Source: Fimbriimonas sp. | GTDB lineage: Bacteria; Armatimonadota; Fimbriimonadia; Fimbriimonadales; Fimbriimonadaceae | Direction: 5' to 3' | Assembly: GCA_031292555.1 (NCBI GenBank) | Contig: JARLGV010000022.1 | Coordinates: forward strand, 1-64,000 | Length of the DNA: 64,000 nt | Part shown: positions 1-8,564 of the stretch, in pieces | Layout of the letters: the number at the start of each line of letters is the position of its first letter | Position numbering within the stretch: the first letter of the stretch is position 1 | Translations under genes and position numbers: made by a program | Notes under the pieces: generated by a model | Seen by the model: the letters and a program-made list of their open reading frames with translations, nothing else | Told to the model about the DNA's origin: nothing | Database searches by the model: none

Positions 1-2
1 CC

Positions 3-1232
3 CTTAAGTACGGCGTCGACCAATGCGTCGGCGACACGCTGAGCCCGGGCGGGATCATGTACGCCCAGCGAGGGATTCCGGCGCTTTTGGGGTTCTGCAA
101 GGACATCCGCGAGGTCGCGGATCCAAATTGCGTCTTCCTCAACTACTCGAATCCGATGGCCATGCTGACATGGGCCTGCAACAAGTACGGAGGGGTCAAG
201 ACGATCGGTTTGTGCCACGGAGTTCAGGGCGGACACTGGCAGATCGCATCCTGCATCGAGGGATGGGCGCGCAAGCACGGGCATATCGGTCCCGAAGACA
301 AGGTGGTCAAGAAGGAAGTCGACATCGTCTGCGCCGGCATCAACCATCAAACATGGTACGTCCAGGTCCGCTGGCGGGGGATGGACATGATTCCCCATTT
401 GCTCGAAGCTTTCGAGATGCATCCCGAATTCAGCCATACCGAGAAGGTCCGCATCGACATGCTGCGCCGCTTCGGTTACTATTCGACCGAATCGAACGGC
501 CACTTGAGCGAGTATGTGCCGTGGTATCGCAAGCGTCCGAGTGAGATCATGGATTGGATCGACCTGGGGGTTTGGATCAACGGCGAAACCGGCGGGTATC
601 TGCGGGTCTGCAAGGAGGGCAGGAGCTGGTTCGAGCACGACTTCCCGAACTGGATGGAGGCGGCGCCGAATGAGTTCAGCCCCGAGAAGCGGGGCGAGGA
701 GCACGGCAGCTATATCATCGAGTCGCTGGAGACTGGCCGGGTCTACCGGGGCCACTTCAACGTGGTGAACAACGGGATCATCACGAACCTGCCCAACGAC
801 GCGATCATCGAGGCCCCGGGCTATGTGGATCGCAACGGCATCTCGATGCCGGTCGTCGGAGACCTGCCGCTGGGCTGTGCGGCAGTGTGCAACGCGTCGA
901 TCTCGGTTCAGCGCTTGGGCGTCGAGGCCGCCGTGCACGGCGATCCGGAACTGCTCAAACAGGCGATGATGATGGACCCGCTGACCGGCGCCGTCTGCAA
1001 CCCTCCCGAGATCTGGCAGATGACCGACGAGATGCTCGTCGCCGGCGAGGAGTGGCTTCCCCAATACGGAGCTGCGATCGCGAAGGCCAAACAAACTCTC
1101 GCCGAGGGCCCCCTGGTTCCCACCCAGGAATACGCAGGAGCCGCCCGCCTGCCGGTGAAGACGGTCGAGGAAATGCAAGCCAAAGCCGACGAAAACCGCA
1201 AACGAGCCAACGAGTCCGACAAGGCGAAGTGA
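3..1232 (+). CDS. Family GH4 alpha-glycosidase (alpha-glucosidase/galactosidase-like), 5' truncated
   Basis: Hydrolyses alpha-glycosides by the NAD+/Mn2+-dependent redox-elimination mechanism of glycoside hydrolase family 4, in the cytoplasm. The reading frame is open to the window edge, so the N-terminal Rossmann glycine motif is missing. About 409 residues remain. Visible family blocks are GDTLSPGGI, NYSNPMAML (substrate/NAD region), GLCHGVQGG, where the Cys-His pair belongs to the metal site, and CAGINHQTWYV. These match the alpha-glucosidase/alpha-galactosidase/galacturonidase branch (AglA/MelA/LplD) better than the 6-phospho-beta-glucosidases. The C-terminus is Lys/Glu rich. The next gene, an SDR oxidoreductase, starts 54 bp later on the same strand, so co-transcription is possible. 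The exact sugar cannot be read from the sequence. Confidence 0.85.
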   Translation, partial: LKYGVDQCVGDTLSPGGIMYAQRGIPALLGFCKDIREVADPNCVFLNYSNPMAMLTWACNKYGGVKTIGLCHGVQGGHWQIASCIEGWARKHGHIGPEDKVVKKEVDIVCAGINHQTWYVQVRWRGMDMIPHLLEAFEMHPEFSHTEKVRIDMLRRFGYYSTESNGHLSEYVPWYRKRPSEIMDWIDLGVWINGETGGYLRVCKEGRSWFEHDFPNWMEAAPNEFSPEKRGEEHGSYIIESLETGRVYRGHFNVVNNGIITNLPNDAIIEAPGYVDRNGISMPVVGDLPLGCAAVCNASISVQRLGVEAAVHGDPELLKQAMMMDPLTGAVCNPPEIWQMTDEMLVAGEEWLPQYGAAIAKAKQTLAEGPLVPTQEYAGAARLPVKTVEEMQAKADENRKRANESDKAK

Positions 1233-1286
1233 AGGAGGCGTCGCGGCGACTGCGACGGTCACCAACCCGTATCTTGAGGTGGACAC

Positions 1287-2033
1287 ATGAACAAAGGGCA
1301 GAACTTAACGAGACGAGTCGCCTTGGTCACCGGCGCCAACAAGGGGATCGGATTCGAGGTGGCTCGCCAGCTAGCGCAACGTGGAATGACGGTCTTCCTA
1401 GGTGCGCGCGATGCGGCTCGTGGCGGGGCGGCGGCCAAAGCTCTCGCGGCGGGGGACCTCGACGTGCGTCCGCTGATCCTGGATCTTGCTCGGCCCGAAA
1501 CGATGCAGGTGGCTGCCGAAGCGATCGACGGCGAATTTCAGCGTCTCGATATCCTTGTGAACAACGCGGGGGTAAACGACCCTGAGGACGGTTCTCCGGG
1601 TACGGTCGACCTCGATGCCGTCCGACGGGTGTTCGAGACGAACTTCTTCGGGACGGTCTTGGTGACTCAGATCATGCTCCCGCTGATTCGAAAATCGGCA
1701 TCGGGAAGGATCGTCAACGTTTCGAGCGGCCTCGGATCGCTTTCCTCGATGTCCGCCGCAGAAGGCATATCGTCCGACTTTGCTCAACTCCTCGGCTACA
1801 GCTCTTCGAAGGCCGCTCTAAACATGTTCACCATCCACCTGGCTCGTGAACTGAAGGGAACAGGGATCTTGGTCAACGCCGCTGCCCCGGGTTTCACGGC
1901 GACGGATATGAACAACTTTCGAGGACATCAGACGGTCGAAGAAGGAGCAAGGGTTCCGGTCCAACTCGCGCTGCTTCCAAACGACGGTCCAACCGGTGGT
2001 TACTTCGACAAGAACGGCCCTAAGACCTTGTAG
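1287..2033 (+). CDS. Short-chain dehydrogenase/reductase (carbonyl-reductase-like)
   Basis: Classical SDR of 248 residues, the usual length for the family. It has the cofactor motif TGANKGIG at residues 15-22, NNAG at 92-95, the catalytic serine in NVSSG near 147, and YSSSK at 171-175, which supplies the Tyr and Lys of the active site. An Arg at 41 right after beta-strand 2 (LGARD) suggests NADPH preference. The TGANKGIG variant and the run GGYFDKNG near the C-terminus resemble plant and bacterial carbonyl-reductase-like SDRs. The substrate is unknown. It follows the GH4 gene by 54 bp, which could reflect sugar metabolism, but SDRs are too common for that to be strong evidence. Confidence 0.85.
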   Translation: MNKGQNLTRRVALVTGANKGIGFEVARQLAQRGMTVFLGARDAARGGAAAKALAAGDLDVRPLILDLARPETMQVAAEAIDGEFQRLDILVNNAGVNDPEDGSPGTVDLDAVRRVFETNFFGTVLVTQIMLPLIRKSASGRIVNVSSGLGSLSSMSAAEGISSDFAQLLGYSSSKAALNMFTIHLARELKGTGILVNAAAPGFTATDMNNFRGHQTVEEGARVPVQLALLPNDGPTGGYFDKNGPKTL

Positions 2034-2085
2034 CAAAACGTCGGGCAAGCCGACGCCTACGCGCTGCGTCGCACTTTGCTCCGCG

Positions 2086-2118
2086 CAATACTCCATCACT
2101 CCGCTACTCCAGTTCCTC
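2086..2118 (-). repeat. Degenerate GGAGT-type octamer repeat
   Basis: Read on the minus strand this stretch is GGAGTAGC, GGAGTGAT, GGAGTATTG in a row. The same 8-9 bp unit family recurs in two other intergenic gaps, at 6543-6558 and 53043-53121. It sits just after the SDR gene and before the operator of the next gene. No coding function is seen. Confidence 0.5.
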
Positions 2119-2127
2119 GGGATTGTG

Positions 2128-2157
2128 ATGAGTATTGTGTACTCATTGAATACTCAT
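2128..2157. promoter_or_regulatory. Three-half-site operator over the start of the RHH gene
   Basis: ATGAGTATT (2128-2136) and AATACTCAT (2149-2157) form a perfect 9-bp inverted repeat. A third half-site TACTCAT lies at 2140-2146, in direct orientation with 2151-2157 and 11 bp apart. Ribbon-helix-helix repressors commonly bind such short half-sites spaced about one helical turn. The last half-site includes the ATG at 2156, so bound protein would block transcription start or early elongation. Autoregulation by the downstream product is an inference. Confidence 0.6.
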
Positions 2158-2485
2158 GGTGACGGACAAGAAAGCCTATACGAAGCGCCAGAACTTCAAT
2201 GTCTCCCCGGAGCAGGAAGCCCAGATCGAATGGTTGAAGGACACGCTCGACGTTTCGTCGGCAAAGGACGCGGTGATCCGGTCGGTGCAAGTTATGTCGA
2301 TGCTCGTCCGCGAGGCGAAGGCAGGCAACACGATGTACTTACAGTCTCAGGCAGGCGACATGAAGCTGGTCGTCATACCCGAACTGACCCAATTCCTGGG
2401 ATGGAGATTTCTGGTCGAGCGCAAGCATTCGTGGCGCAAGCAGCTCTACGTGAAGGGCCGGCGATTGCTGGCCTCTACGATATAG
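2156..2485 (+). CDS. Ribbon-helix-helix / DUF433-like antitoxin-type protein, N-terminal part (ends at an in-frame amber)
   Basis: This 109-residue frame begins with a ribbon-helix-helix-like segment: KRQNFNVSPEQEAQIEWL forms strand then helix, followed by a second helix through residue 60. It continues with NTMYLQSQAGDMKLVVIPEL and RKQLYVKGRRLLAST. The order 'NTMYL...VVIPEL...W+QLY+KGR' is, from memory, that of a larger family common in cyanobacteria and Chloroflexi, whose C-terminal third is a DUF433-like helical segment. Here a TAG at 2483-2485 ends the frame just before that segment, and the missing piece follows in the same frame (next entry). Likely a DNA-binding regulator or antitoxin. 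No toxin gene is next to it. The operator at 2128-2157 covers its start. Confidence 0.6.
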   Translation: MVTDKKAYTKRQNFNVSPEQEAQIEWLKDTLDVSSAKDAVIRSVQVMSMLVREAKAGNTMYLQSQAGDMKLVVIPELTQFLGWRFLVERKHSWRKQLYVKGRRLLASTI

Positions 2486-2668
2486 CGGGGTATGACCGCG
2501 AACGGAATGACCGAAGAGGAGGCTGCCGACAACTGGGAGTTGCCGCTGGAGGCGATTCGTGAGGCTATCGCGTACTGCGACCACAACAAGGAGCTGATTG
2601 CGATGGAGGCCGACGAGGAGCGCGCCCAGTTACAGTCGATGGGAGTCGATCTTGCCCTCCGAGACTAG
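2486..2668 (+). pseudogene. C-terminal DUF433-like part of the same gene, cut off by amber codon 2483-2485
   Basis: Directly after TAG 2483-2485 and in the same frame as 2156, codons read RGMTANGMTEEEAADNWELP and then an Ile/Ala/Glu-rich helix to a stop at 2666-2668. An ATG at 2492 could give a free 58-residue peptide, but no Shine-Dalgarno sequence precedes it. In the remembered family alignment, the stretch 'KGR-x(4-9)-M-x-ANGMTxEEAA' is continuous and the interrupted position is often Trp or Val, so TGG to TAG is the simplest lesion. The stop overlaps the stop of the convergent GH78 gene: both use the shared CTAG at 2665-2668. Alternatives are a sequencing error, readthrough, or two separate products. 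Confidence 0.6.
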
Positions 2669-5505
2669 GACCGAGTCAGGGTTACGGTTGGGCCCGGAAC
2701 TAGGATGACGCCTTTGGGCGCGATTGCCTTGGCGGAGATGCCCTGCTCGGACCGGACCCATTGCACGTGAATCGGTCCCAAGCGGTGCGGAAGGGTCCCC
2801 TCGACGCGGTCATGACGCGAATCGACAGGATCGAGCAGATAGGTGTCCGGTTCGCCGGGTTTGGCCAGTCGCAGGCCAAGGACATACTCTGTCGCGTAGA
2901 TCGACGGAGCACCGCTCCAACTGTGGCAGCAACTGCCGCTGCCGTTGTCGGCGTTCTTGAACGTCTCGGGAAGCGTCGGATGTTCCAAGCGCATGATGAA
3001 TCCGTAATGCTCGTCGATGAGCAAGTCGGCCAAGTCCTCACGCCCATGCATGGCAAGTGCCGGCAGTAGGAAGAAAAAGAAGAACAGCTCGAGGTAACTC
3101 TCCGTATTCGAGGAGGACAATCCCTTCTTCAGATTTTCACGCAGAATGGGCTCGACGTAGGCAAGGATCCGGTTCGGGTCCCCAACGCCAAACCTCAAGG
3201 CCAGGACGTTGGCGTGAATGGCAGCCGTGTGGGCGCCAATGCTCGCGTCGAATCGGCCCTCGCGATCATTCCAGACATGGGACATCAACGCGGACTCAAG
3301 ATTCGAGGCTTCCTCGAAAAAGCGAGCGGCTTCGGTTGGATGGCCCAGTCCGGCAGCAAGTTCGGCAGCCGCACGAAGAGCCCCGAACCGGAGGCTGTTG
3401 AGCGCCGCATTGCCTGTCCCGTGTCGTTCGGCCTCGCTCAAGCCCCAGTCGAGAAAGATACCGGGCGAATCCCACAGACCGTCGGCCCCGATCGTCCATG
3501 CGGGACTATCTAGGATTCCTTTGATCAACGCCCATTGACGACCGGCAAATACCAAGTCACCGGTATGGGCCCAAATGTCGCGAACGCCCAGAATCCAGTA
3601 GAGTGAGAAGTCGAACGATGGTCCCATGCCCCAGGACGGCGCACAGCCAGGAAGCAAGCCGTTCGGCTGTTTCGCCAACCCAAACGTATGAAACACGCGT
3701 CGGGCGGTTCGTGTATCGGCAGTGAGAAGCCGGTTGAGGTTGTAATCCACCAGACAATCACCGATGTAGCTTCCGCGTTCACGCCAAGGGCAATCGGAAA
3801 AAGCCTCGTCGGTGGAGGCCTGTAGAGTGCGGACTCCCGCCCGCCATGCCCAATCGAGCACGGCATCGCCTGATTTGAACGCCCCCTCGACTTTGTTGTA
3901 TACCGTTCGCCTTCGTATCCCGACGTCGTGGACGGCAAGCGTAGCCGGCTCCGCTCCGGCGGGAGCGCGGAGAACCAGCTCGAGATAGATGCCACCCCGG
4001 GGGTTTAGCACGTCGATTCGCTGTCGGCCGCCTTGGAGCACGAAACGGTCGGCAGCGTCGGTGAAAGGATTCGAGTGGAACAGGTTCACGCATCCGTCGG
4101 CGCGCTTCCAGTCATCGTAGGCGATATCGAGGATGCTGCCAGCCGGCGCCTCGACGTCGACAAACGGTTGTCCGTAAAACTCGTCCTCAAAATCGAAGGA
4201 CCAGATCGCGGCCGATGACGTTCGAAATCGAATCCTGGCCAAGTCGCCTAGCGGACGGTCCCGTACGACTTCGGCTGGGTTGGGAGTGTCCCAAGCTATC
4301 CGCTTTGCGGGGGTAATTCTGCTCAAGTCCGAGGATTCGAGCTTCCAGCCGTCGGGAAGAACATATGCACCCAGATTCGCGGGCCTATCAGGCGTCCTTC
4401 GTTCTGGGAGTGGTCCGGAGAACCCGAACGTCTCCCGGCACTCCAGATTGGGAAGCGCGTGAAGGGTCGCACCGGAATCCACTGGGAGCCCGAGGACGAA
4501 CGGCCACTGGTCGAGCAGAATCTCGTAGTTGCCGCCCAAGAAGTTCCAGCCCTCTTTGAGCGTGACATGGCTGACGCCGTGATTCCCAAGAAGCCCTGGG
4601 TAAGTGATCTCGACCGGATCGCCGTTCAGCTTCGATTCCGTCCAGAAGATCTCCATCTCGACCGCCTGCTCTCTGGGCGAGTGAATCCAGGTGACGAACG
4701 AAAGAAACTCCTTGCCTGCCGATAGAGGGAGCGAGCGATGCAGTTGAACTCCCCAACGCCGGCTATCTGCTGTTGGGCCCGTCGCGATGATCGTTGGCGG
4801 ACGCACAATGACGTAGTCCGGATAGGGCGCCGTGCGCGGCAGTGGTAGGTTCCAAGGCGTGGATTCTGGGGGGAGCGCAACCACCGGATGACTGGCGAGC
4901 TTGGCGAGTTCGTCGGCCAGTATCCGCGTATCGCAGATCTCGCATGGGTTCTGTGCAAAGCTGAAATAGGGCGCCTGAGGATCCCACGCTTCGTGGATTG
5001 TCGCCAACCATTCGCCAGGCGTTGCAAAGTCGATGATTCCGTCGCCGATTCCACCGGCGGCGATAAAGCCGGGCGACCCGTCCGGCATGGACTGATAGGA
5101 CGAGCACCCGTAATAGTTCACTTCGACTCGGACTGTGTTCTCTCCGCGTCGCAGGTGGGGCTCCAATTCGTGAGTGTCGTATTCAGGATGCGCCGTCACG
5201 AACCTTCCAGGACCGTATGCGACGAATGCTCCGTTCACGAAGAGTCTGTAGCGTGTGTCGGCGAACAAGTGCAGTTGTGCCTGCTCAACCTCGACGAGAG
5301 CGAACCGCCTTTCAAATGACACGAATTGGTTTCGAGAAGGAGGCAGGTCGCGCGCCCAAGAAAAGGTTGACTTCGAAAAGTCGGAGTCGGTTCGATCGAG
5401 CGGCTTCGCCATGAGTTCAGTTCTGTCCGAACTCACCTTACCAGCGAATTCGCCCTTCACAACGGAGTCCGGTCTGATGGCGTTCCTCTCGACGGTTTGA
5501 ACCAT
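2665..5505 (-). CDS. Alpha-L-rhamnosidase-like glycoside hydrolase (GH78)
   Basis: A 946-residue protein with the GH78 layout. An N-terminal beta-sandwich (about 40-300) carries LFADTRYRLFVNG and VEVNYYG, typical of the Bac_rhamnosid_N domain. A second beta-sandwich follows around 370-540. An (alpha/alpha)6 barrel then begins near SDCPWRERGSYIGD (about residue 600); in the family this loop holds acidic catalytic residues. A C-terminal beta domain ends the protein. Its reaction would be release of terminal alpha-L-rhamnose from pectin side chains or glycosides. No convincing signal peptide is seen. An internal Met at 5412 is an alternative start that would remove a poorly conserved leader. The gene is divergent from the GNAT gene, and its stop overlaps that of the upstream convergent gene. 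Confidence 0.8.
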   Translation of the reverse strand: MVQTVERNAIRPDSVVKGEFAGKVSSDRTELMAKPLDRTDSDFSKSTFSWARDLPPSRNQFVSFERRFALVEVEQAQLHLFADTRYRLFVNGAFVAYGPGRFVTAHPEYDTHELEPHLRRGENTVRVEVNYYGCSSYQSMPDGSPGFIAAGGIGDGIIDFATPGEWLATIHEAWDPQAPYFSFAQNPCEICDTRILADELAKLASHPVVALPPESTPWNLPLPRTAPYPDYVIVRPPTIIATGPTADSRRWGVQLHRSLPLSAGKEFLSFVTWIHSPREQAVEMEIFWTESKLNGDPVEITYPGLLGNHGVSHVTLKEGWNFLGGNYEILLDQWPFVLGLPVDSGATLHALPNLECRETFGFSGPLPERRTPDRPANLGAYVLPDGWKLESSDLSRITPAKRIAWDTPNPAEVVRDRPLGDLARIRFRTSSAAIWSFDFEDEFYGQPFVDVEAPAGSILDIAYDDWKRADGCVNLFHSNPFTDAADRFVLQGGRQRIDVLNPRGGIYLELVLRAPAGAEPATLAVHDVGIRRRTVYNKVEGAFKSGDAVLDWAWRAGVRTLQASTDEAFSDCPWRERGSYIGDCLVDYNLNRLLTADTRTARRVFHTFGLAKQPNGLLPGCAPSWGMGPSFDFSLYWILGVRDIWAHTGDLVFAGRQWALIKGILDSPAWTIGADGLWDSPGIFLDWGLSEAERHGTGNAALNSLRFGALRAAAELAAGLGHPTEAARFFEEASNLESALMSHVWNDREGRFDASIGAHTAAIHANVLALRFGVGDPNRILAYVEPILRENLKKGLSSSNTESYLELFFFFFLLPALAMHGREDLADLLIDEHYGFIMRLEHPTLPETFKNADNGSGSCCHSWSGAPSIYATEYVLGLRLAKPGEPDTYLLDPVDSRHDRVEGTLPHRLGPIHVQWVRSEQGISAKAIAPKGVILVPGPTVTLTRS

Positions 5506-5527
5506 ATGGCGGAACGCGCAACTCCAT

Positions 5528-5557
5528 CAAGGTTCTTCGAACCTTGCCGACTATGCT
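5528..5557 (+). promoter_or_regulatory. GNAT promoter: operator palindrome plus -10 box
   Basis: CAAGGTTC (5528-5535), a 3-nt centre, and GAACCTTG (5539-5546) form a perfect palindrome. TATGCT at 5552-5557 is a likely -10 box 7 nt before ATG 5565. The palindrome covers the -35/spacer zone, as expected for a repressor site. On the opposite strand the same 59-bp gap serves the GH78 gene, with CATAGT at 5555-5550 as a possible -10. Confidence 0.5.
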
Positions 5558-5564
5558 AGGGGAC

Positions 5565-6044
5565 ATGACCATACGACTGGCGACAGAAACCGATATCGAC
5601 GGCCTCAATCGCCTCTTTTTCGAAGCGGATTCCTTGCACCACGGCGGCGAGCCGAGGGTGTTTGGAGGGCAAGAACATTGGGGTCGAAGCCGAGAGTTTC
5701 TTGGTCAAATCCTGGCGGATCCCAACCAGGTCATTCTGATTGCGGTCGAAGGCGAGAATGTAACGGGCCTTGTCCACGCCGTTAGCCAGATTCGACCCGA
5801 ATTGGGGGTGCTTAACGAACGGCGTGTACTGGTGGTGGACGCTCTGATCGTCGGGGAGGAGTTCCAGCGCAGAGGAATCGGTACGAGGCTAGCGGAAGCC
5901 GTCTACAAGTGGGGCACGGCTCGTGGTCTATCGATCGTCGAATTGACCGTGTGGTCATTCAACGAAAGCGCGATCCGGTTCTATGAACGAATGGGCTTCT
6001 CGGTTGCCAGCTTCCGAATGCGCCGGACCCTCGTCCAGCCTTAA
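5565..6044 (+). CDS. GNAT family N-acetyltransferase
   Basis: Transfers an acetyl group from acetyl-CoA to an unknown amine; cytoplasmic. The protein is 159 residues from ATG 5565 and starts MTIRLATETDIDGL, the usual first strand and helix of GNAT proteins. VDALIVGEEFQRRGIGTRL contains the acetyl-CoA pyrophosphate loop (Q/RxxGxG/A), and ELTVWSFNESAIRFYERMGF is motif B. I chose ATG 5565 over TTG 5544 and ATG 5553 because a -10 hexamer ends 8 bases upstream, giving a leaderless transcript, and because the extra residues add nothing conserved. It stands alone between a divergent GH78 gene and a convergent small secreted protein gene. Confidence 0.85.
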   Translation: MTIRLATETDIDGLNRLFFEADSLHHGGEPRVFGGQEHWGRSREFLGQILADPNQVILIAVEGENVTGLVHAVSQIRPELGVLNERRVLVVDALIVGEEFQRRGIGTRLAEAVYKWGTARGLSIVELTVWSFNESAIRFYERMGFSVASFRMRRTLVQP

Positions 6045-6091
6045 GCAGCCACAGAGAATAGGCTGCATCCCGGTCCGTTGCCGGTTCGCCA

Positions 6092-6475
6092 CTATAGGAG
6101 GTTGGCTCCGCCCCAGATGAAGATGTTGTCGGCATCTACGTCGGGATGGGCCTTGATGTACGACTGGCGCAGTGAGCGAATGTACTTGCGATACGTGGAT
6201 TTCTGAACCGGTGACATCGCGCCCATGAAGTCGTGGGTGTACTTCTCGTTGAGGGCGTCGCGTTTGATGAGGTAGTCCGCCGGGTGATCGTGGCGAAGCT
6301 TCGTCAACTGAGATCCGAACTTGGCGTCGATCTTGTGCATGGCCTCGGCAACCGACTTGGTGGCATGAAGCGGCTTGTAGACGTCCTCTGTCGTGCGCAT
6401 GACCTCATTGGCATCCTCCGCGAGCGCCAGAACAAACGAACCGACGAGGACGAGACATAGGGCCAACCTTCGCAT
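6092..6475 (-). CDS. Small secreted protein of unknown function
   Basis: About 127 residues from the Met at 6475: MRRLALCLVLVGSFVLALAE is a clear Sec signal peptide (Arg pair, hydrophobic core, ALA before the cut). The mature part is helical and rich in Lys, His and Asp, with KYTHDFMGAMSPVQKSTYRK near its end, and shows no cysteine or known domain. The open frame runs upstream to 6676, but that section is Pro/Ser rich and would bury the signal peptide, so it was excluded. TAATTT at 6488-6483 lies 7 nt before the ATG and may be a leaderless -10. Function unrecognised. Confidence 0.65.
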   Translation of the reverse strand: MRRLALCLVLVGSFVLALAEDANEVMRTTEDVYKPLHATKSVAEAMHKIDAKFGSQLTKLRHDHPADYLIKRDALNEKYTHDFMGAMSPVQKSTYRKYIRSLRQSYIKAHPDVDADNIFIWGGANLL

Positions 6476-6542
6476 GGACTTGAAATTACCTGAGAGGCGG
6501 GGAGCGGGGGGTGGGTCGCGGGTGGTGGAGAAGTGTAGGAAC

Positions 6543-6558
6543 GGAGTATTGGAGTATT
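6543..6558 (+). repeat. GGAGTATT tandem pair
   Basis: Two exact copies of GGAGTATT in the 216-bp gap between the secreted protein gene and the GH10 gene. Same octamer family as at 2086-2118 and 53043-53121. The rest of the gap is G-rich and holds no gene that I can support. Confidence 0.5.
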
Positions 6559-6691
6559 GCCGGAACCGAATGGTTTGCTGCGGGCAAACGCTGCTTGGCG
6601 TGGGCGGGAAGATCTCGGACACGGAAGTGACGGATAGAGGCGGGGAGCTATAGGGACGCTTTGGGCCGCTTCGCACTATCGAACCGCACCC

Positions 6692-8473
6692 TTACTTCAG
6701 AAGCACGCGATAGCGGTCTACGCCGGCGGCCAAAGACACGGTTCCGGACGACGAAGCGGAGGTTAGGCGATAGTCGCCTAGGAAGCCTCGGAAGTTGACC
6801 CGGCCGAGATCGTCGGTGGCCAAGACGAGGTCGGTGGTCCAGTAGGGAACCCCGGCTAGGTTCCAGTTTTTGACTCCGGTCATCTGCTGCCAAATCATTC
6901 CGGTCGGCGTGATGTTCCAGTTCGCGTCATACATCGCGGCGTCGTTGACCCACATCATCTGCGACCAGAAGCCCCAGCAGTTGAATGTCGTGGCCTCGGG
7001 GAAGCCGAACATCATCCACAGCGCGTCTTGGAGCACTTGGGGCGCCTGGCTGGTGAACCCACCCCCGATGCCGAACTCGGTGAGCGAGATAGGAAGCTGG
7101 AGAGTTCCAAGGTTGGCGAGGGTCTGATAGATCCGCACCGGGTCGTGGTCGATCCCACCGATGTTGTAATACTGCACCCCGACGCCCAGCATCGGCTGAT
7201 TCGAGGTTGGCACCCCGTTGTTCAAGACCGAATGGATGAAGTCGAGATACCAGCCGCCGTACATATCCGAGTTGGAGTTGAAGACGGAAAACTCGTTGAA
7301 ATACACATGCGCGGAACTTCCAGAGGCACGGGCCGCTTCGATACAGGCGTTATAGATAGCCGCGATCCCGGCATAGCCGTAGATGTTTAGAAACACCGGC
7401 TGGTGTCCGGCCGAGGCTTCGTTAATGCCGTCAACTTCCTGAAACTTTCGCGACCGCTGCCGAACCACATAGCCGATTCGGTAGAGGATCTCGTCCCATA
7501 GGGTCGTCTTGGCCTGGGATGCGGCAACCGGATCCGAACCGAGCGCCGAGTTCTCCAGATTGACCGCCCAGTCTGGTTGCTGAGCGCCCCACAGCACGTT
7601 GTGATGGCGGACCCGCATGTCGTGGCGCTGGGCAAAATCCAGGATGGCGTCGACATAGCGCATCGTGGGATGCCACCGGGTCGGCTCGGTATAAGCCCAC
7701 TTCCCGGCGTTCTCCTCCTCGATCAGGTTGAAATTCTCGAGGATCTTGGCTTGAAAGATGAACCAGACGCCTTGTTCGTAGGGATTCGGCCACATCGCGT
7801 CCCAGTAGCCGCCAACCCCGGGCACCGCGGTCCCGAAGTTGAAGGCATGGCGTGCCAGATGCACATGAACGGACTGCCCTTTACCGAATGGTCTCCCGGA
7901 TGGGTTCAGTACTGTGATAAACGCGTCTTGCTTGCGGTCGTTCTCGATCGTCGTGTCGGCTGCTGCGAACACCGTTTGCTTGAGGTCGGACGAATTCGTG
8001 GGATTGACAAGGCGAACCGCCGCATCGGGCGACCCGGAAACCGTCAGACTCCTGAGAAGCAGGTTCCGGTCCTGGCTCGTCGTCGAATCGTACGCGTCGT
8101 TCAGGAACTCGATGCGTACCAGCGTCGTGCCGGCCGGAACCGTCATCCGCGCCGTATAGGTCTTGAACGCTGCCCCGACTACGTTAAACTCAGATCGGTT
8201 CTTGCCGATGTGGATGCCCATCCTGGGCCACATGCCGAACGCCGGTTGGCCGGCCGCTTGAACCTTGAGAGTTACGGTCGAGGTGCGTTGGGAGACCACG
8301 AACGTCCCGATATAGCCGTATCCCCACAGGTTGTAGTCGGCGCCTACCTGCGCGCCGGTGCTCTTGAAGACGAACTGGGAAGCGGGAATCGACGTTTGGG
8401 CCCCCATCGCGAGGGAGCATCCCATCAGACATGCGGCGAATGTCGCGCGCATGGGGAAACCCGTCGTTTCCAT
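6692..8473 (-). CDS. Secreted GH10 endo-1,4-beta-xylanase with N-terminal carbohydrate-binding-like domain
   Basis: 593 residues. The N-terminus has a signal peptide (MRATFAACLMGCSLAMGA from an internal Met at 8452; METTGFP precedes it if 8473 is used). Residues about 25-170 form a beta-rich region with the look of a CBM, ending near SLTVSG. The GH10 barrel follows from about 180: HNVLWGAQQPDW, the acid/base Glu in VDGINEASAG, YFNEFSVFN, and the nucleophile Glu in ISLTEFGIGGG near residue 465. GH10 enzymes cut the xylan backbone with retention. The protein would be exported. It is the first of several plant-polysaccharide enzymes scattered in the window, none clustered in a PUL. It is transcribed away from the carboxyltransferase gene start but lies on the same strand, 91 bp downstream. 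Confidence 0.87.
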   Translation of the reverse strand: METTGFPMRATFAACLMGCSLAMGAQTSIPASQFVFKSTGAQVGADYNLWGYGYIGTFVVSQRTSTVTLKVQAAGQPAFGMWPRMGIHIGKNRSEFNVVGAAFKTYTARMTVPAGTTLVRIEFLNDAYDSTTSQDRNLLLRSLTVSGSPDAAVRLVNPTNSSDLKQTVFAAADTTIENDRKQDAFITVLNPSGRPFGKGQSVHVHLARHAFNFGTAVPGVGGYWDAMWPNPYEQGVWFIFQAKILENFNLIEEENAGKWAYTEPTRWHPTMRYVDAILDFAQRHDMRVRHHNVLWGAQQPDWAVNLENSALGSDPVAASQAKTTLWDEILYRIGYVVRQRSRKFQEVDGINEASAGHQPVFLNIYGYAGIAAIYNACIEAARASGSSAHVYFNEFSVFNSNSDMYGGWYLDFIHSVLNNGVPTSNQPMLGVGVQYYNIGGIDHDPVRIYQTLANLGTLQLPISLTEFGIGGGFTSQAPQVLQDALWMMFGFPEATTFNCWGFWSQMMWVNDAAMYDANWNITPTGMIWQQMTGVKNWNLAGVPYWTTDLVLATDDLGRVNFRGFLGDYRLTSASSSGTVSLAAGVDRYRVLLK

Positions 8474-8564
8474 GCCCAGAGCTTATCCCCGGCCAGCAGT
8501 CATGAAGCCAATTGGTTGACGATGTAATGCAGGGAATGTCGAACTTATCGCACAACAGCGCCGG

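Noticed and set aside
5544-5564. Upstream TTG start for the GNAT gene
   Set aside because: It would place the start inside the palindrome, with the -10 within the coding region; ATG 5565 fits the family N-terminus.
7577-8527. 316-codon plus-strand ORF opposite the GH10 gene
   Set aside because: Antisense shadow of a gene with full GH10 motifs and a signal peptide.
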